Shown: positions 6,917 to 14,392 of the stretch, piece after piece
How positions within the stretch are numbered: position 1 is the stretch's first letter
Layout: each line of letters starts with the position of its first letter
Assembly (NCBI GenBank): GCA_047620505.1
Contig: JBLHKS010000145.1
Span: forward strand, 1 to 17,840
Direction of reading: 5' to 3'
DNA from: JBLHKS01 sp047620505
GTDB lineage: Bacteria > Verrucomicrobiota > Verrucomicrobiia > Verrucomicrobiales > DEV007
DNA: 17,840 bases
Position numbers and translations under genes: made by a program
The notes under the pieces: model-generated
Database searches by the model: none
What the model saw: only the letters and a program-made list of their open reading frames with translations
Told to the model about the DNA's origin: nothing

Positions 6917-8173
6917 CTAGCGAGTCCGGATCAACGAAATTGTATCGTAAATAATCGAAATCATGATCCACGCCATGAAGCCGACGAGGCCGGCCATAAG
7001 CACGACAATCATCGGTTGGATCAAGGCGCTGACGCGATCGATTCGTTTGGAAAGCTCCTTGTCGAAACGAGTCGCGGCACCAGAAAGCGACTCGGACATC
7101 TTGCCCGTCTGCTCGCCGACGCGAACGAGATCAACTAGGAGCGCCGGAAAAACGCCAGAACGCTCAAAAGCATGGGAAAGCGACGATCCATCACCGACTT
7201 CAGCGGTAATCGTCTTCATTTGAGCACGCAAAAAAAGGTTAGGCGTCGTGTTCTGGGATAGCTCGAGCCCTTTTAGCATTGGCAACCCGTTTGCCATGAC
7301 GGTCGACAGCGTTTCGAGCATCTGGACGTGAAACCGGGTCTTCATCAGCGCGCCCATCAGCGGCAATTTCAGTTTGATTCGATCCCAGGTCGGGCGGTTT
7401 GCCGGAATGCTGATTAACGTCTGAAACACGACGATTCCGATTCCCAAGACCGAAAGAATCAGCCACCAATAGGACTGAAAAAACTCGCTGATCGCCATCA
7501 TCGCGACTGCAGCGAAAGGAGGCTCGCCGCCGGTTCGATTGATGAGCACGGTCAGCTTCGGGATCAGAAAAGTGATGAAAACGACGGTTACGAGGAGGCC
7601 GGAAAAGATGAGAAAGGCCGGATAAATCATCGCCGTCAGCACTTTCCCTCGCAGCTCGGCCATGGTCGTGAGGTAGACCGATTGGCGGCGCAGAATCACG
7701 TCGAGCGAGCCGCTCAGCTCGCCTGCAGAGACCAGATTGCAATAAAGATCGCTGAAACTGGGCGATGTCGATCGGAGCGCGTCCGCCAAACTCGAGCCTT
7801 CGCGGATTTTCTCGCGCAAAACGGCGGCGACGTCTCGCAGCTTCGATTTTTCGCCTCGACCGGCGAGAATCTTGAGGGCTGGCTCAAGTTGAAGGCCTGC
7901 GGAAAGCAGATCGCTGAGAGATTCGGTGAACAGAACCAGCAGCTGCTGATTGAGCTGGATCTTGCCACCTCGCGCCGTTGCCCTCGCCGCGTCAGAGGTT
8001 TTCTCCCGAGATTGCGCCTTCGAACCACCGCCAGCCGAACTCTCGACCAGCTTGAACGGCTGCAGGCCCAATTTTTCCAGCTTCCGAAACGCCTCGTCTC
8101 GATCCCGGGCGTCCAAACTGCCGCCGGACTTGCTCCCTTCTTTCGTAACGGCGCTGTAGCTGAATGCGGGCAC
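6917..8173 (-). CDS. gspF: Type II secretion inner-membrane platform protein GspF
   Basis: A 418-residue polytopic protein that anchors the ATPase and pseudopilus assembly at the inner membrane. The N-terminus (PAFSYSAVTKEG, then a DRDEAFRKLEKLG repeat) is typical of GspF/PilC. Two T2SSF domains are visible, roughly residues 75-200 and 280-410. Each is followed by membrane helices (YPAFLIFSGLLVTVVFITFLI; a middle pair around YWWLILSVLGIGIVV; the last MIVVLMAGLVGFMAWIMI). The start is GTG at 8173, 17 bp after gspE, with AAGAAA just upstream. Family length is about 400. Confidence 0.95.
   Translation of the reverse strand: MPAFSYSAVTKEGSKSGGSLDARDRDEAFRKLEKLGLQPFKLVESSAGGGSKAQSREKTSDAARATARGGKIQLNQQLLVLFTESLSDLLSAGLQLEPALKILAGRGEKSKLRDVAAVLREKIREGSSLADALRSTSPSFSDLYCNLVSAGELSGSLDVILRRQSVYLTTMAELRGKVLTAMIYPAFLIFSGLLVTVVFITFLIPKLTVLINRTGGEPPFAAVAMMAISEFFQSYWWLILSVLGIGIVVFQTLISIPANRPTWDRIKLKLPLMGALMKTRFHVQMLETLSTVMANGLPMLKGLELSQNTTPNLFLRAQMKTITAEVGDGSSLSHAFERSGVFPALLVDLVRVGEQTGKMSESLSGAATRFDKELSKRIDRVSALIQPMIVVLMAGLVGFMAWIMISIIYDTISLIRTR
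7937..7948. repeat. CAGCAGCTGCTG palindrome, copy 6
   Basis: Exact 12-bp copy in gspF, Gln-Gln-Leu-Leu frame. Confidence 0.9.
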
Positions 8174-8190
8174 TTTCTTGGGTAATTGTG

Positions 8191-9909
8191 CTAAGCCACC
8201 GCGACAACTTCTTCAAGCGTCGTAGCACCTTCGAATGCTTTCAAAATGCCGTACTCGCGCATGTTCCGAAATCCGTCTCTGTGCGCCTGTTCCCTCAATT
8301 CTCTCGCATTCGCTTGCCTTAGAACGAGTTCGGAAAGTTCTTCGGTCATCTGGCACAATTCGTAGAGCGCGAGCCGGCCGTGGAATCCGGTGTAGCGGCA
8401 AGAATCGCAGCCTTTGGGGTGCGCGCGATAAATTCGTTCGCCATCTTCCGGAGTTAAATCACAGGACTTTAAGATCGCCGCGGAGATTCCTCCGAGAATC
8501 CGACAATTCTCGCAAAGTCGCCGAACGAGCCGCTGAGCGATGAAAGCGCGGACAGACGACACGACAAGGAACGGTTCCAGACCCATGTCGACGAGTCGAG
8601 TGATCCCGCCGATCGCGTCATTCGTGTGAAGCGTGCTGAAGACGAGGTGGCCGGTCAGCGCTGAACGCACGGCGATTTCCGAAGTCTCCAAGTCCCGAAT
8701 TTCACCGACCATGATGACGTTCGGATCGCCTCGAAGGATGCTTCGCAAGCCGCTCGCGAACGTCAGATCGATCTCCGGCTTGATCGCGATCTGAATCACG
8801 CCGTCGAGTCGGTTCTCGACCGGATCTTCGATCGTGACGATCCGGCGAGATTCGTCGTTAAGCTCAGAGAGGAAGCTGTAAAGCGTGGTCGATTTTCCGC
8901 TTCCGGTTGGGCCGGTCACGAGCACGATACCGTTCGGCTCCTCCAGCAGCTGCCGGAATTTCGCATCCAGCTCAGCGGACAGACCGAGCTTCGGAATCGT
9001 GAATTTTTCCTGGCCGAGAAGTCGAAGACTAACGCTCTCGCCCGTGACAGACGGAATCGTCGCGACGCGGACGTCAATCGAGTTTCCGTCCAGTTCGAGG
9101 CTGATTCGACCGTCCTGCGGTCTGCGTTTTTCGGCGATATCCAGCCTTGCCATCACCTTAAGCCGAGCAATCACCGATGATTGAAGCGTTTTGATGTTTT
9201 CCGGGACCGGTGCGCTTTTCAGGACGCCGTCGATTCGAAACCGAATCCTCAAATCGTCTTCCAGAGGCTCAACGTGGATGTCCGTCGCTCGCTGATTGAG
9301 AGCCTGACGAATGATCTGATTCACGAATTTGACGACGCTGGCTTCTTCGTCATCTTCGTCCAAAACGTTAATCTCTTCCTTGAGATCAACCGCCTGCGCG
9401 TCCACGTCCCGGCCTTCAAGAATCGCCGCAAACGTCGCCGCGCCGACTCCGTAAAAATCCTGAAGCGCCTCCAGCACGAGGCGACGCGACGCCAGCGACC
9501 AGCGAATCGAATACGGGATTTCTTTCCGCGCAGCCTGGCGTTGCTGAAGCGAAAACGGATCGTAAGTCACCAATTCCAGCTTCCGATCCCCTCCCCCGCC
9601 ATCTCCGTTAGTCCCGGCGGAATCAACGAAGCGCAGAGGGACAAATCGGTACTTCAGGCCGATCTGCGTTGGGCAAGCCTCCTTGAGTTCGGTCGCGTCG
9701 GCGCTGTCCGGCCTGACGTGAGTGTGCCAGCCCAAAGAAAGCACGTTGCTCAGCTCCTTGAGAAACCCGGTTTCGTCAACCAGGCCGCTGTCCAACACTT
9801 CATCGACGACCGATGCGTCAGTCGCGAACGCTTCGGAGACAATTTCCTCCAAACGGGCCGGATTTCCGGTCCCTGCTTCACTGGCTGCCCGCAGAACCTG
9901 CGTTTTCAA
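8191..9909 (-). CDS. gspE: Type II secretion ATPase GspE
   Basis: A 572-residue cytoplasmic ATPase that drives pseudopilus assembly. The N-terminal third (to about residue 160) resembles the MshEN/GspE N-domain. The C-terminal ATPase domain has Walker A GPTGSGKST at 333-341, an Asp box TIEDPVE at 359-365, Walker B NVIMVGEIRD at 397-406 and a His box TGHLVFSTLHTND at 419-431. A tetracysteine zinc site is formed by C466/C469 and C501/C504. An Asp/Gly-rich linker (residues 97-108) sits inside the N-domain. The start is TTG at 9909, overlapping the previous stop as TTGA, again suggesting coupling. Length and motifs match GspE; PilB is less likely given the gsp neighbours. Confidence 0.96.
   Translation of the reverse strand: MKTQVLRAASEAGTGNPARLEEIVSEAFATDASVVDEVLDSGLVDETGFLKELSNVLSLGWHTHVRPDSADATELKEACPTQIGLKYRFVPLRFVDSAGTNGDGGGGDRKLELVTYDPFSLQQRQAARKEIPYSIRWSLASRRLVLEALQDFYGVGAATFAAILEGRDVDAQAVDLKEEINVLDEDDEEASVVKFVNQIIRQALNQRATDIHVEPLEDDLRIRFRIDGVLKSAPVPENIKTLQSSVIARLKVMARLDIAEKRRPQDGRISLELDGNSIDVRVATIPSVTGESVSLRLLGQEKFTIPKLGLSAELDAKFRQLLEEPNGIVLVTGPTGSGKSTTLYSFLSELNDESRRIVTIEDPVENRLDGVIQIAIKPEIDLTFASGLRSILRGDPNVIMVGEIRDLETSEIAVRSALTGHLVFSTLHTNDAIGGITRLVDMGLEPFLVVSSVRAFIAQRLVRRLCENCRILGGISAAILKSCDLTPEDGERIYRAHPKGCDSCRYTGFHGRLALYELCQMTEELSELVLRQANARELREQAHRDGFRNMREYGILKAFEGATTLEEVVAVA
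8946..8953. repeat. GCAGCTGC core, variant
   Basis: In gspE as CCAGCAGCTGCCGG, one base from the 14-bp palindrome. Confidence 0.7.
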
Positions 9910-10667
9910 GGAGCCGTCGTGGTCGTCGTCGTTGTTCCGTCCGTCGTGGTCGTTCCATCGCCGGTAGTCGTGGTCGTTCCGTCGGTCGTGGTCGTTCCAT
10001 CGCCGGTGGTGGTCGTCGTCGTCGTTCCCGTGTCTTCGGTGAAGCCCAACTCTTCCAATTCGGTCGTCAACGCAGTCACCGACGCGGCTACGGTCTGATT
10101 CAAACGGTTAAATTCGCGAGTCCGCGTCCGATCGAAACTGAATTTCATCGACGCGAGGCCGGCGAAACCCAGCGAGTCGTCGTCCTCGGGCTCTTCGAGC
10201 GGAAAAACGACGGCGCTCTCGTCATCGGAAGCTAAAACGTGGCCGCGAATCGTGGTCGCGATCTCGAATTGAAACCGCCGCCCTCGAATGATCAGCGAAA
10301 TGTTTTCCTTCAGCGTTCCGATGCCCAAATAATGCGAAATCGAAGTGTTTGTCGTCGCTGACGCCCGAACGACAACTTTGCGAATTTCGCCTTTGATCGT
10401 CGTGAAAGCCTCGGCCGTGTCTTCCGATTTGATGTAGCGATCGAAGACTTCGTTGCTCTCGGTTTCCTCAAAAGTGAAGACGAACGAGCCCGTTCCGGTC
10501 AGGCCGTCCAGCACGAAAAATCCGCCGTCGAAGAACTCGAAATTGATGCTCGAATCTTCCTTCTCAAACTCCATTTCGTAAACCACCACCTGGGCGGAAA
10601 GCGAGGAGCAAAATCCGGCTACTGCGATCGCGGAAACGGCCGCGAGGGTCTTGAAAAGTCTCTTCAT
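9906..10667 (-). CDS. Exported protein of unknown function with threonine-rich tail, inside the T2SS operon
   Basis: I do not recognise this 253-residue product. It starts at the ATG at 10667, 1 bp after the gspD stop; an in-frame TTG at 10679 would overlap gspD and is less likely. A signal peptide is clear (MKRLFKTLAAVSAIAVAG...) with likely cleavage at LSA|QVV near residue 26. The middle is strand-rich (FVLDGLTGTGSFVFTFEE; IRKVVVRASATTNTSISHYLGIGTL). The end, from about residue 212, is an almost pure Thr/Gly/Asp tail, encoded by a 42-bp tandem repeat. Position between gspD and gspE and the 3' overlap with gspE (TTGA) mean it is made together with the secretion system. It could be an assembly or pilotin-like factor, or a surface structural protein; neither can be shown from the sequence. 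Confidence 0.82.
   Translation of the reverse strand: MKRLFKTLAAVSAIAVAGFCSSLSAQVVVYEMEFEKEDSSINFEFFDGGFFVLDGLTGTGSFVFTFEETESNEVFDRYIKSEDTAEAFTTIKGEIRKVVVRASATTNTSISHYLGIGTLKENISLIIRGRRFQFEIATTIRGHVLASDDESAVVFPLEEPEDDDSLGFAGLASMKFSFDRTRTREFNRLNQTVAASVTALTTELEELGFTEDTGTTTTTTTGDGTTTTDGTTTTTGDGTTTTDGTTTTTTTAP
9935..10018. repeat. 42-bp tandem repeat encoding a Thr/Gly/Asp-rich tail
   Basis: Two near-identical copies (9935-9976 and 9977-10018) with a 42-bp period, each coding 14 residues of the form TTTTTGDGTTTTDG on the minus strand. Flanking Thr codons extend the low-complexity tract on both sides. The frame-preserving period and slippage-prone sequence suggest length variation between strains. 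Confidence 0.85.
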
Positions 10668-10668
10668 T

Positions 10669-12966
10669 TCAGTTTTCAATCTCGGGTTTCAGGTAAATCT
10701 GGTCAAGCGGATCGTCTGGCAGCTGCTGGGATTTCTGACGCCGCTGAAACAACCGTTGAAGCAGCTTTTTAGGCTTCGCTTCCGAAATTACTTTCGGTGC
10801 AGCGAACTCGCGAACTTCTTCGGCGAACTCGGAGCGCATGTCGAAATCCTTTTGGGCGTTAACGAGATCAACATCGTCTTCAATGATCCTCGGCTGGATG
10901 AAAATCAGGAGTTCCTGGCGGTCTTTCTCTCGATTCGAGCCGAAAATCGGACCAATCACGGGCAGGCCAACCAAAATCGGCAAACCCGAATCGGTCTTGC
11001 GATTGTCCTCAGAAATCAGGCCGCCCAGCAGGATGGTTCCTCCGTTGGGAACAACCACGGTCGTGTGCATTTTCTGAGTTCCAATGGTAGGAATATCATT
11101 TCCGCTGATATTCTGGCTACCGATGATGTCGTCGTTCACTTGTTCGATCAGGAGAGTCACTTCGTTTCGGGAATTGATCAGCGGCAGGACTTTAACCTCC
11201 AGCACGACTTCCTCGTAACTGATCGAAGAACTAACAGCCGCCTGGTTCACATTATTTGGATCAAGTGTAGAAAGTGTCGAACTCGGGACTGCGATCCGCT
11301 GTCCGGTCGAAATCGAGGACCACCGATTGTTCAGCGCGTAGAGCGTCGGGCGGGCGAGAATCCGGAACTGATTCTTCGTGTGGAGCGCGTCGACGTAGGC
11401 GCTGACGGCGTCGCCGACCTGCCCATAGACAGTGAGTCCCTGCGCGGCCGGTAGGAGGCTGGCTACATCGGTCAAGGTGCTGATGTCCGGAGTCGCCCCG
11501 GTCCGGTTTCGCAGAACTCCAGCGAGTTGGTTGTTGAATTGACCCTGCTCGGTCACCTTAAAAAGATCGGCCCCGTAATTGAGATCGTCGCCAAGGGTAA
11601 GTTGAGCGATCACCGCTGAAATCTGGATCTGACGCGGCCGAATATCCATTCCATCGATGAGCTCTTCGAGAGTCGCGAGGTGCTCCTCGGGCCCGGAAGC
11701 AATCAGCGTGTTGTGGACGTTGTCGGCGATCAGGAGAGTTTTTCCCACGACGATCGATTGCGGGCCGACATCGGACGTGAACTCGGCAGAACTGAGGCTG
11801 CTGCCGCCTCCTCCAGACGATCCAAATCCACTGGATCCGCCTCCGGAAGAACCGCCGCCCAAGCTGCTTCCTGCGTTCGAACTCTGATCGTTCGCGCCTT
11901 CCTCACCGCCAGCGATGTCGCCGGAACCTTCCACTTCGACGCCAGGCATGAGGGCGTGCTGCGCGATCGGCAAAAACGTCGAAACGGGCAGAAATTCGAG
12001 CCTCCGCTTCAGAAACTTCTTCCGTGAAGCAGGCGCGTCGAAAAAAGTGACCAGCCTCTCGATGTAATCCAGATCATCCGGCTGACCGATCGCAACCAGC
12101 GTGTTTGTCCGAGAAATTGCCCGGATTTTCGGATCGACGGTCTGGATATCCGGCGAATAAGACGTCAGAACGGTCGAAGTGCCTCCACCCGGAGTCGTCG
12201 CCGTCGCTGGAGTCGTGGGTTGCCTCGCCCCGCCTTCAGAGCCCGCCCCTGAAGCGCCCGAATCCAACTCTAGCAGCTCAGAAATCGCCTCAGCGACCTC
12301 GATCGCGTCGCCGCGGTCCAACGGGAATTCCCGAATATCGATTGGCAGGCCCATCGGCGCTACATCGATGTGATCCTGCAGCTGCACGTATTTTCGAATG
12401 ATCGCCGTGCTGTCCGTGATCACGACCGACGACGCCTGCGGGAACGGAACGATCGTCCCGTAGCCGTGGGACGGAAAAATCTCGGCCAATTTCGTCGCCG
12501 CCTCTTCAGAACCGAGGTGATCGAATTTCAACACGAAAGCCACCACCTGATCGGTCGTCGGAAGATCGTCGACGTCGCTGTAAATCGGGACGCCTTCGCT
12601 ACCCGGCGCGCCTGTGCTTTCGGGCACCGCGATGATCTTGACGGTGCCTGCTCCAGCCGGAATCAGCGCGTAGCCGTTCAACAGCAGACTTTTTTCGATA
12701 AATTCAGCAGCTGCTGCCCTCGGAAGTGGTTTTGTGGTCTGGATTGAAAGCGTCGCCGTCTGGATCGCGCCGTCCTGAATCACATTTTGGTCGGTCAGAA
12801 TCCCGTATTGCAGGGCAATCTGACTCATCGGCATGTTCTGATAATTGACCTCAATCAGAGTGTCGTCGTCTGGCTCAATTTGCGCTGAGACCTCGGACGC
12901 GAGCCAGAAGAAAGGGAGGAACGCGAACAAAATCGCGCTCTTCAGGGAAGTTAAAAAGTTGTGCAT
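10669..12966 (-). CDS. gspD: Type II secretion outer-membrane secretin GspD
   Basis: A 765-residue protein forming the outer-membrane gate. The start ATG at 12966 is preceded by GAGGC and gives a good signal peptide with cleavage near VSA28|Q. N0/N1-type domains occupy roughly residues 35-210, followed by a further N-domain at about 283-312. A Ser/Gly linker lies around 362-393 (runs of GGGSSG and SSGGGG). The secretin core runs from about 445 to 700, with VPNGGTILLGGLISED at about residue 640-653 and the signature SGLPILVGLPVIGPIFGS close behind. The C-terminal tail (from about 700) is Lys/Arg/Gln-rich. A second Ser/Gly/Thr loop occurs at about 236-266. These two linkers lengthen the protein somewhat. 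It heads the T2SS operon. Confidence 0.96.
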   Translation of the reverse strand: MHNFLTSLKSAILFAFLPFFWLASEVSAQIEPDDDTLIEVNYQNMPMSQIALQYGILTDQNVIQDGAIQTATLSIQTTKPLPRAAAAEFIEKSLLLNGYALIPAGAGTVKIIAVPESTGAPGSEGVPIYSDVDDLPTTDQVVAFVLKFDHLGSEEAATKLAEIFPSHGYGTIVPFPQASSVVITDSTAIIRKYVQLQDHIDVAPMGLPIDIREFPLDRGDAIEVAEAISELLELDSGASGAGSEGGARQPTTPATATTPGGGTSTVLTSYSPDIQTVDPKIRAISRTNTLVAIGQPDDLDYIERLVTFFDAPASRKKFLKRRLEFLPVSTFLPIAQHALMPGVEVEGSGDIAGGEEGANDQSSNAGSSLGGGSSGGGSSGFGSSGGGGSSLSSAEFTSDVGPQSIVVGKTLLIADNVHNTLIASGPEEHLATLEELIDGMDIRPRQIQISAVIAQLTLGDDLNYGADLFKVTEQGQFNNQLAGVLRNRTGATPDISTLTDVASLLPAAQGLTVYGQVGDAVSAYVDALHTKNQFRILARPTLYALNNRWSSISTGQRIAVPSSTLSTLDPNNVNQAAVSSSISYEEVVLEVKVLPLINSRNEVTLLIEQVNDDIIGSQNISGNDIPTIGTQKMHTTVVVPNGGTILLGGLISEDNRKTDSGLPILVGLPVIGPIFGSNREKDRQELLIFIQPRIIEDDVDLVNAQKDFDMRSEFAEEVREFAAPKVISEAKPKKLLQRLFQRRQKSQQLPDDPLDQIYLKPEIEN
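10719..10726. repeat. GCAGCTGC core, variant
   Basis: Near the 3' end of gspD, with G in place of the first A of the decamer (GGCAGCTGCTGG). Confidence 0.7.
12377..12386. repeat. TGCAGCTGCA palindrome, variant
   Basis: Contains the core octamer with T and A flanks; in gspD. Confidence 0.6.
12705..12716. repeat. CAGCAGCTGCTG palindrome, copy 7
   Basis: Exact 12-bp copy in gspD but in a third frame (Ala-Ala-Ala-Ala-Glu). Confidence 0.9.
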
Positions 12967-13074
12967 GCCTCGAAGGTTTCCCTGTAGGTCTACCCGATTT
13001 TGTGGAAGAAACCAACCGGAAAGGCGTGCGATTTCGTTTTCATCCCGGTTTAGAAATGATCTCGGTCAGCCGTC

Positions 13075-13176
13075 CTTGTTATTTCGGACCGCGGATTGCG
13101 CGGATTGTCGCGAATGATTTGGAAAGAAAAAAGAAATCCGCGTCCATCCGCGCAATCCGCGGTTCGAAATAACAAG
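13075..13176. repeat. 102-bp imperfect inverted repeat
   Basis: The left arm at 13075-13115 pairs with the right arm at 13136-13176. The outer 31 positions match at 30 (one G/A difference), and all 41 positions match at 37. The loop of 20 nt is A-rich. The arms carry short internal CGCGGATT-type repeats. The structure may be a hairpin RNA, a terminator for the lipoprotein transcript coming from the right, or a REP/MITE-like element. No clear target-site duplication flanks it. Confidence 0.85.
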
Positions 13177-13261
13177 ACTCGCCTGAATTCGACGTTCTGA
13201 ATGAGTCGCTCGCGAAGCAATTTCTGCCCTACGCAAGCCTGACGAAAGCCGCCTGAACCCT

Positions 13262-13271
13262 AGCAGCTGCT
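13262..13271. repeat. AGCAGCTGCT palindrome, copy 8
   Basis: The only intergenic exact copy; it lies 8 bp outside the lipoprotein gene's 3' end. Confidence 0.9.
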
Positions 13272-13278
13272 GGCTCGC

Positions 13279-14298
13279 CTACGACGACGGCGGCCGGAGG
13301 ATCACGACTTCGCCATCGAACGATCCCGCGCCGAGTTTCGACAAATGCAGCGCGTCTGGCCCGGCGTGAAGCATGAAATCGGCCGGATCGAGGATTCCGT
13401 TCTCATTCGAATCCCCGTAGAGCGCGCCGATGTGCTGAAACTGCTTTCCTGGCCGGTAACGAACCGCGATCGCGTCGCCAGGCTCGATTTCCTCACCCCA
13501 GGTCAGCGTTTCGTCCGGCTTGCCGTCCTCGATTCGGCAGGTCGCGGCCTTTGGCCATTCGCTCGTGAGCATCGCAACGTTATAATCTTTCGAGCCTTCG
13601 AGACCGCGCCATTTCCGGTTCGCGGCGACGAGCACGTCCGCGCAATCGGCACCGATGTAGTTTCCGCTCTGATACGGAATGGAGCCGAAAAGACCAGGCA
13701 CGTTGAAGAAGCTCGTCAGGTAACCGAGGTAGCCATCGTCCTTGCGAATCGAGATTCGGAAGACGCTCGGCGAGAGGTTGCGATGGTCGTTTTCCGCCAA
13801 ACCGGCCGAACGAAGCCGCTTGCCGTTTTTCAACACCTCAGCTTGAAGCCAGAAGCTCCCAAGATCGCTTCGATAGTTTCGTGAACGGCTGACCCCATCG
13901 AATATTTCCCCGTAATCGAAGGCTATTTCCCATTTTCCACGAAACTCCTCCACCTCAACTCGCTCGTAATCGATTTCGCCGAAACCGACCCATTTGTAGG
14001 GCTCTTTTTCCCAGGGATGATTGGCGTTTTTGTAATATTTTGCGGTGTCAGGAACGATCTGAAACCATCGAATCTCGGTCGCGCCTTCCGGCTTCGCGAC
14101 CCGCACGCGGATCGGCGTTCCTTGAACTGCGCCGACTGGTTTTTTGGCAAAATCTTCGTCGCCGGCAGCACCTTCGATTCGCAGGCTTGGTGTCGCCTCA
14201 ATCGGCAGGCCATCCCACTCGTCAGGCTCCTGAGCCGGCGAACAGCTACTGAGCGCGAGCGAGAAAACAAGAATAATTTGGGCAATCGAGTTTTTCAT
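13279..14298 (-). CDS. Lipoprotein with NlpC/P60-like Cys/His features and an EF-hand-type loop
   Basis: A 339-residue protein from the ATG at 14298 (an upstream in-frame start gives 9 extra residues and weakens the signal). The signal peptide ends in a lipobox LSSC, with lipidated Cys19 and Ser at +2, so outer-membrane anchoring is likely. I do not recognise the family. The C-terminal half has a Cys219 in GADCADVL and His289 in FQHIGALYGD, followed by His311 and His318. This order resembles papain-like NlpC/P60 cysteine peptidases, which is an inference. Directly after His289 lies DSNENGILDPAD, at about residues 296-307. It fits an EF-hand calcium loop, with Asp/Asn at 1, 3, 5, 9 and 12. It is divergent from the serine protease gene and upstream of the T2SS operon on the same strand. 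Confidence 0.78.
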   Translation of the reverse strand: MKNSIAQIILVFSLALSSCSPAQEPDEWDGLPIEATPSLRIEGAAGDEDFAKKPVGAVQGTPIRVRVAKPEGATEIRWFQIVPDTAKYYKNANHPWEKEPYKWVGFGEIDYERVEVEEFRGKWEIAFDYGEIFDGVSRSRNYRSDLGSFWLQAEVLKNGKRLRSAGLAENDHRNLSPSVFRISIRKDDGYLGYLTSFFNVPGLFGSIPYQSGNYIGADCADVLVAANRKWRGLEGSKDYNVAMLTSEWPKAATCRIEDGKPDETLTWGEEIEPGDAIAVRYRPGKQFQHIGALYGDSNENGILDPADFMLHAGPDALHLSKLGAGSFDGEVVILRPPSS

Positions 14299-14392
14299 TA
14301 CGGGGATTACGGGGGTAAATTGCAAAAAGTGTCGTCAAACTTGAATAACCAGACTTGCCAATCCTGTTAAAAACAGCGACAATCAACATGCT

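Larger units (their letters stand above)
12967..13278. other. 312-bp intergenic region upstream of the T2SS operon
   Basis: Lies between gspD and the upstream lipoprotein gene, both on the minus strand, so it should hold the operon promoter. I could not identify a convincing -35/-10 pair. It holds a 102-bp imperfect inverted repeat (13075-13176) and an intergenic copy of the AGCAGCTGCT palindrome (13262-13271). No open frame with coding character was seen. Confidence 0.7.

Noticed and set aside
9181..10098. A 305-codon plus-strand open frame opposite gspE and the unknown exported gene
   Set aside because: It is antisense to two well-supported genes; its valine-rich end is just the complement of the Thr-codon repeat, and it has no signal, domain or plausible start context.
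1356..13473. GCGATCGC (HIP1-type) octamers at 1356, 10624 and 13466
   Set aside because: Only three copies were found in 17.8 kb, in a sequence rich in GATC and CG; far fewer than the GCAGCTGC octamer, so no claim of iteration.
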